Part shown: positions 5,255 through 5,464 of the stretch, piece by piece
Layout: the number at the start of each line of letters is the position of its first letter
Numbering within the stretch: the first letter of the stretch is position 1
NCBI GenBank assembly: GCA_027451915.1
Contig: DAIDHU010000372.1
Coordinates: 1 to 5,464, forward strand
Origin: Thiomonas sp.
GTDB lineage: Bacteria; Pseudomonadota; Gammaproteobacteria; Burkholderiales; Burkholderiaceae_C
Length of the DNA stretch: 5,464 bases
Reading direction: 5' to 3'
Translations under genes and position numbers: made by a program
The notes under the pieces: generated by a model
What the model saw: the letters and a program-made list of their open reading frames with translations, nothing else
What the model was told of the DNA's origin: nothing
The model's database searches: none

Positions 5255-5464
5255 ATGGCCCAGGTTTCGTCCACAGCACCCGGCGTGCGCGCGCGCCGGG
5301 TGGTCGTCCTGCTGCTGCTGGGGGCCGCCAGCATGCTGGGCTGGCGTCTGCTCCAGCGCCCGCCGACTCGCGCCGCGCGGGCGGCCCCGGCTCCCGCCGC
5401 CGTGCCGGCCACGGTGCAGCCCGCGCTGCGAGCCGACGTGCCGCGCGTGCTGCTGGGCGTGGGC
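5255..5464 (+). CDS. RND efflux pump periplasmic adaptor (membrane fusion protein), 3' end missing
   Basis: ATG 5255 opens a frame of 70 codons without a stop to the right edge. The basic N-terminus (V11-R-A-R-R) is followed by a hydrophobic stretch at about 16-33 (V-V-V-L-L-L-L-G-A-A-S-M-L-G-W), an uncleaved membrane anchor or signal. An Ala/Pro linker follows (38-50), then P-A-T-V-Q-P-A-L-R-A-D-V-P-R-V-L-L-G-V-G (51-70). That last part resembles the first strand of HlyD/AcrA/MdtA-type adaptors ('V..A.....DVP..L.GLGTV'). Such adaptors join an inner-membrane RND pump to an outer-membrane TolC-like channel. There is no lipobox Cys in the part seen. No strong ribosome binding site is visible upstream, so the start is moderately sure. 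The gene lies 121 bp after the regulator on the same strand. The pump genes would be expected just outside the window. Confidence 0.75.
   Translation, partial: MAQVSSTAPGVRARRVVVLLLLGAASMLGWRLLQRPPTRAARAAPAPAAVPATVQPALRADVPRVLLGVG

Noticed and set aside
5178..5464. A frame from ATG 5178 open to the right edge
   Set aside because: It is very rich in Cys, Pro and Arg with no domain, while the frame from 5255 gives a coherent membrane anchor and adaptor-like sequence.

Overview
This is a high-GC stretch of bacterial chromosome. The style of the proteins suggests a betaproteobacterium, most likely Burkholderiales/Alcaligenaceae (Bordetella- or Achromobacter-like). That is an inference from the look of the proteins and the GC-rich codon third positions, not from a search. 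I see no rRNA, tRNA, CRISPR array, insertion sequence or phage gene.

Layout from left to right. (1) The 3' part of a plus-strand gene for a DUF3300-family protein; its frame is open to the left edge. It ends in a long Pro/Gln-rich tail built on two tandem DNA repeats, one of 21 bp and one of 9 bp. (2) Tail to tail with it, a minus-strand series: a SAM-dependent methyltransferase (3422-4192), then an Old Yellow Enzyme type FMN ene-reductase (2164-3291), then a beta-hydroxyacid dehydrogenase family oxidoreductase (1240-2142). The last two lie 21 bp apart and are probably one transcript. A 130-bp gap with a possible -10 box and a clear inverted repeat separates the reductase from the methyltransferase. 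(3) Divergent from the methyltransferase, an XRE/MmyB-type transcriptional regulator (4324-5133, GTG start). The 131-bp gap between them is the most AT-rich part of the window and holds an extended -10 promoter followed by a perfect palindrome that fits an autoregulatory operator. (4) After a 121-bp gap with two GC hairpins, the first 70 codons of a membrane fusion protein of an RND-type efflux pump run off the right edge.

How they may work together. A ligand-sensing regulator divergent from a methyltransferase, an ene-reductase and an NAD(P)-dependent dehydrogenase looks like a small inducible unit for reducing or detoxifying a reactive unsaturated carbonyl or a related small molecule. The efflux pump that starts just downstream might belong to the same response. 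The substrate cannot be read from the sequence, and the grouping is inference from gene order. The DUF3300 gene appears unrelated.

Most of the window is ordinary accessory metabolism. The items most worth a second look are the in-frame, potentially length-variable repeats in the DUF3300 gene, the regulator's promoter/operator, the inverted repeat in the ene-reductase leader, the altered substrate motif in the dehydrogenase, and the efflux gene cut by the window edge.
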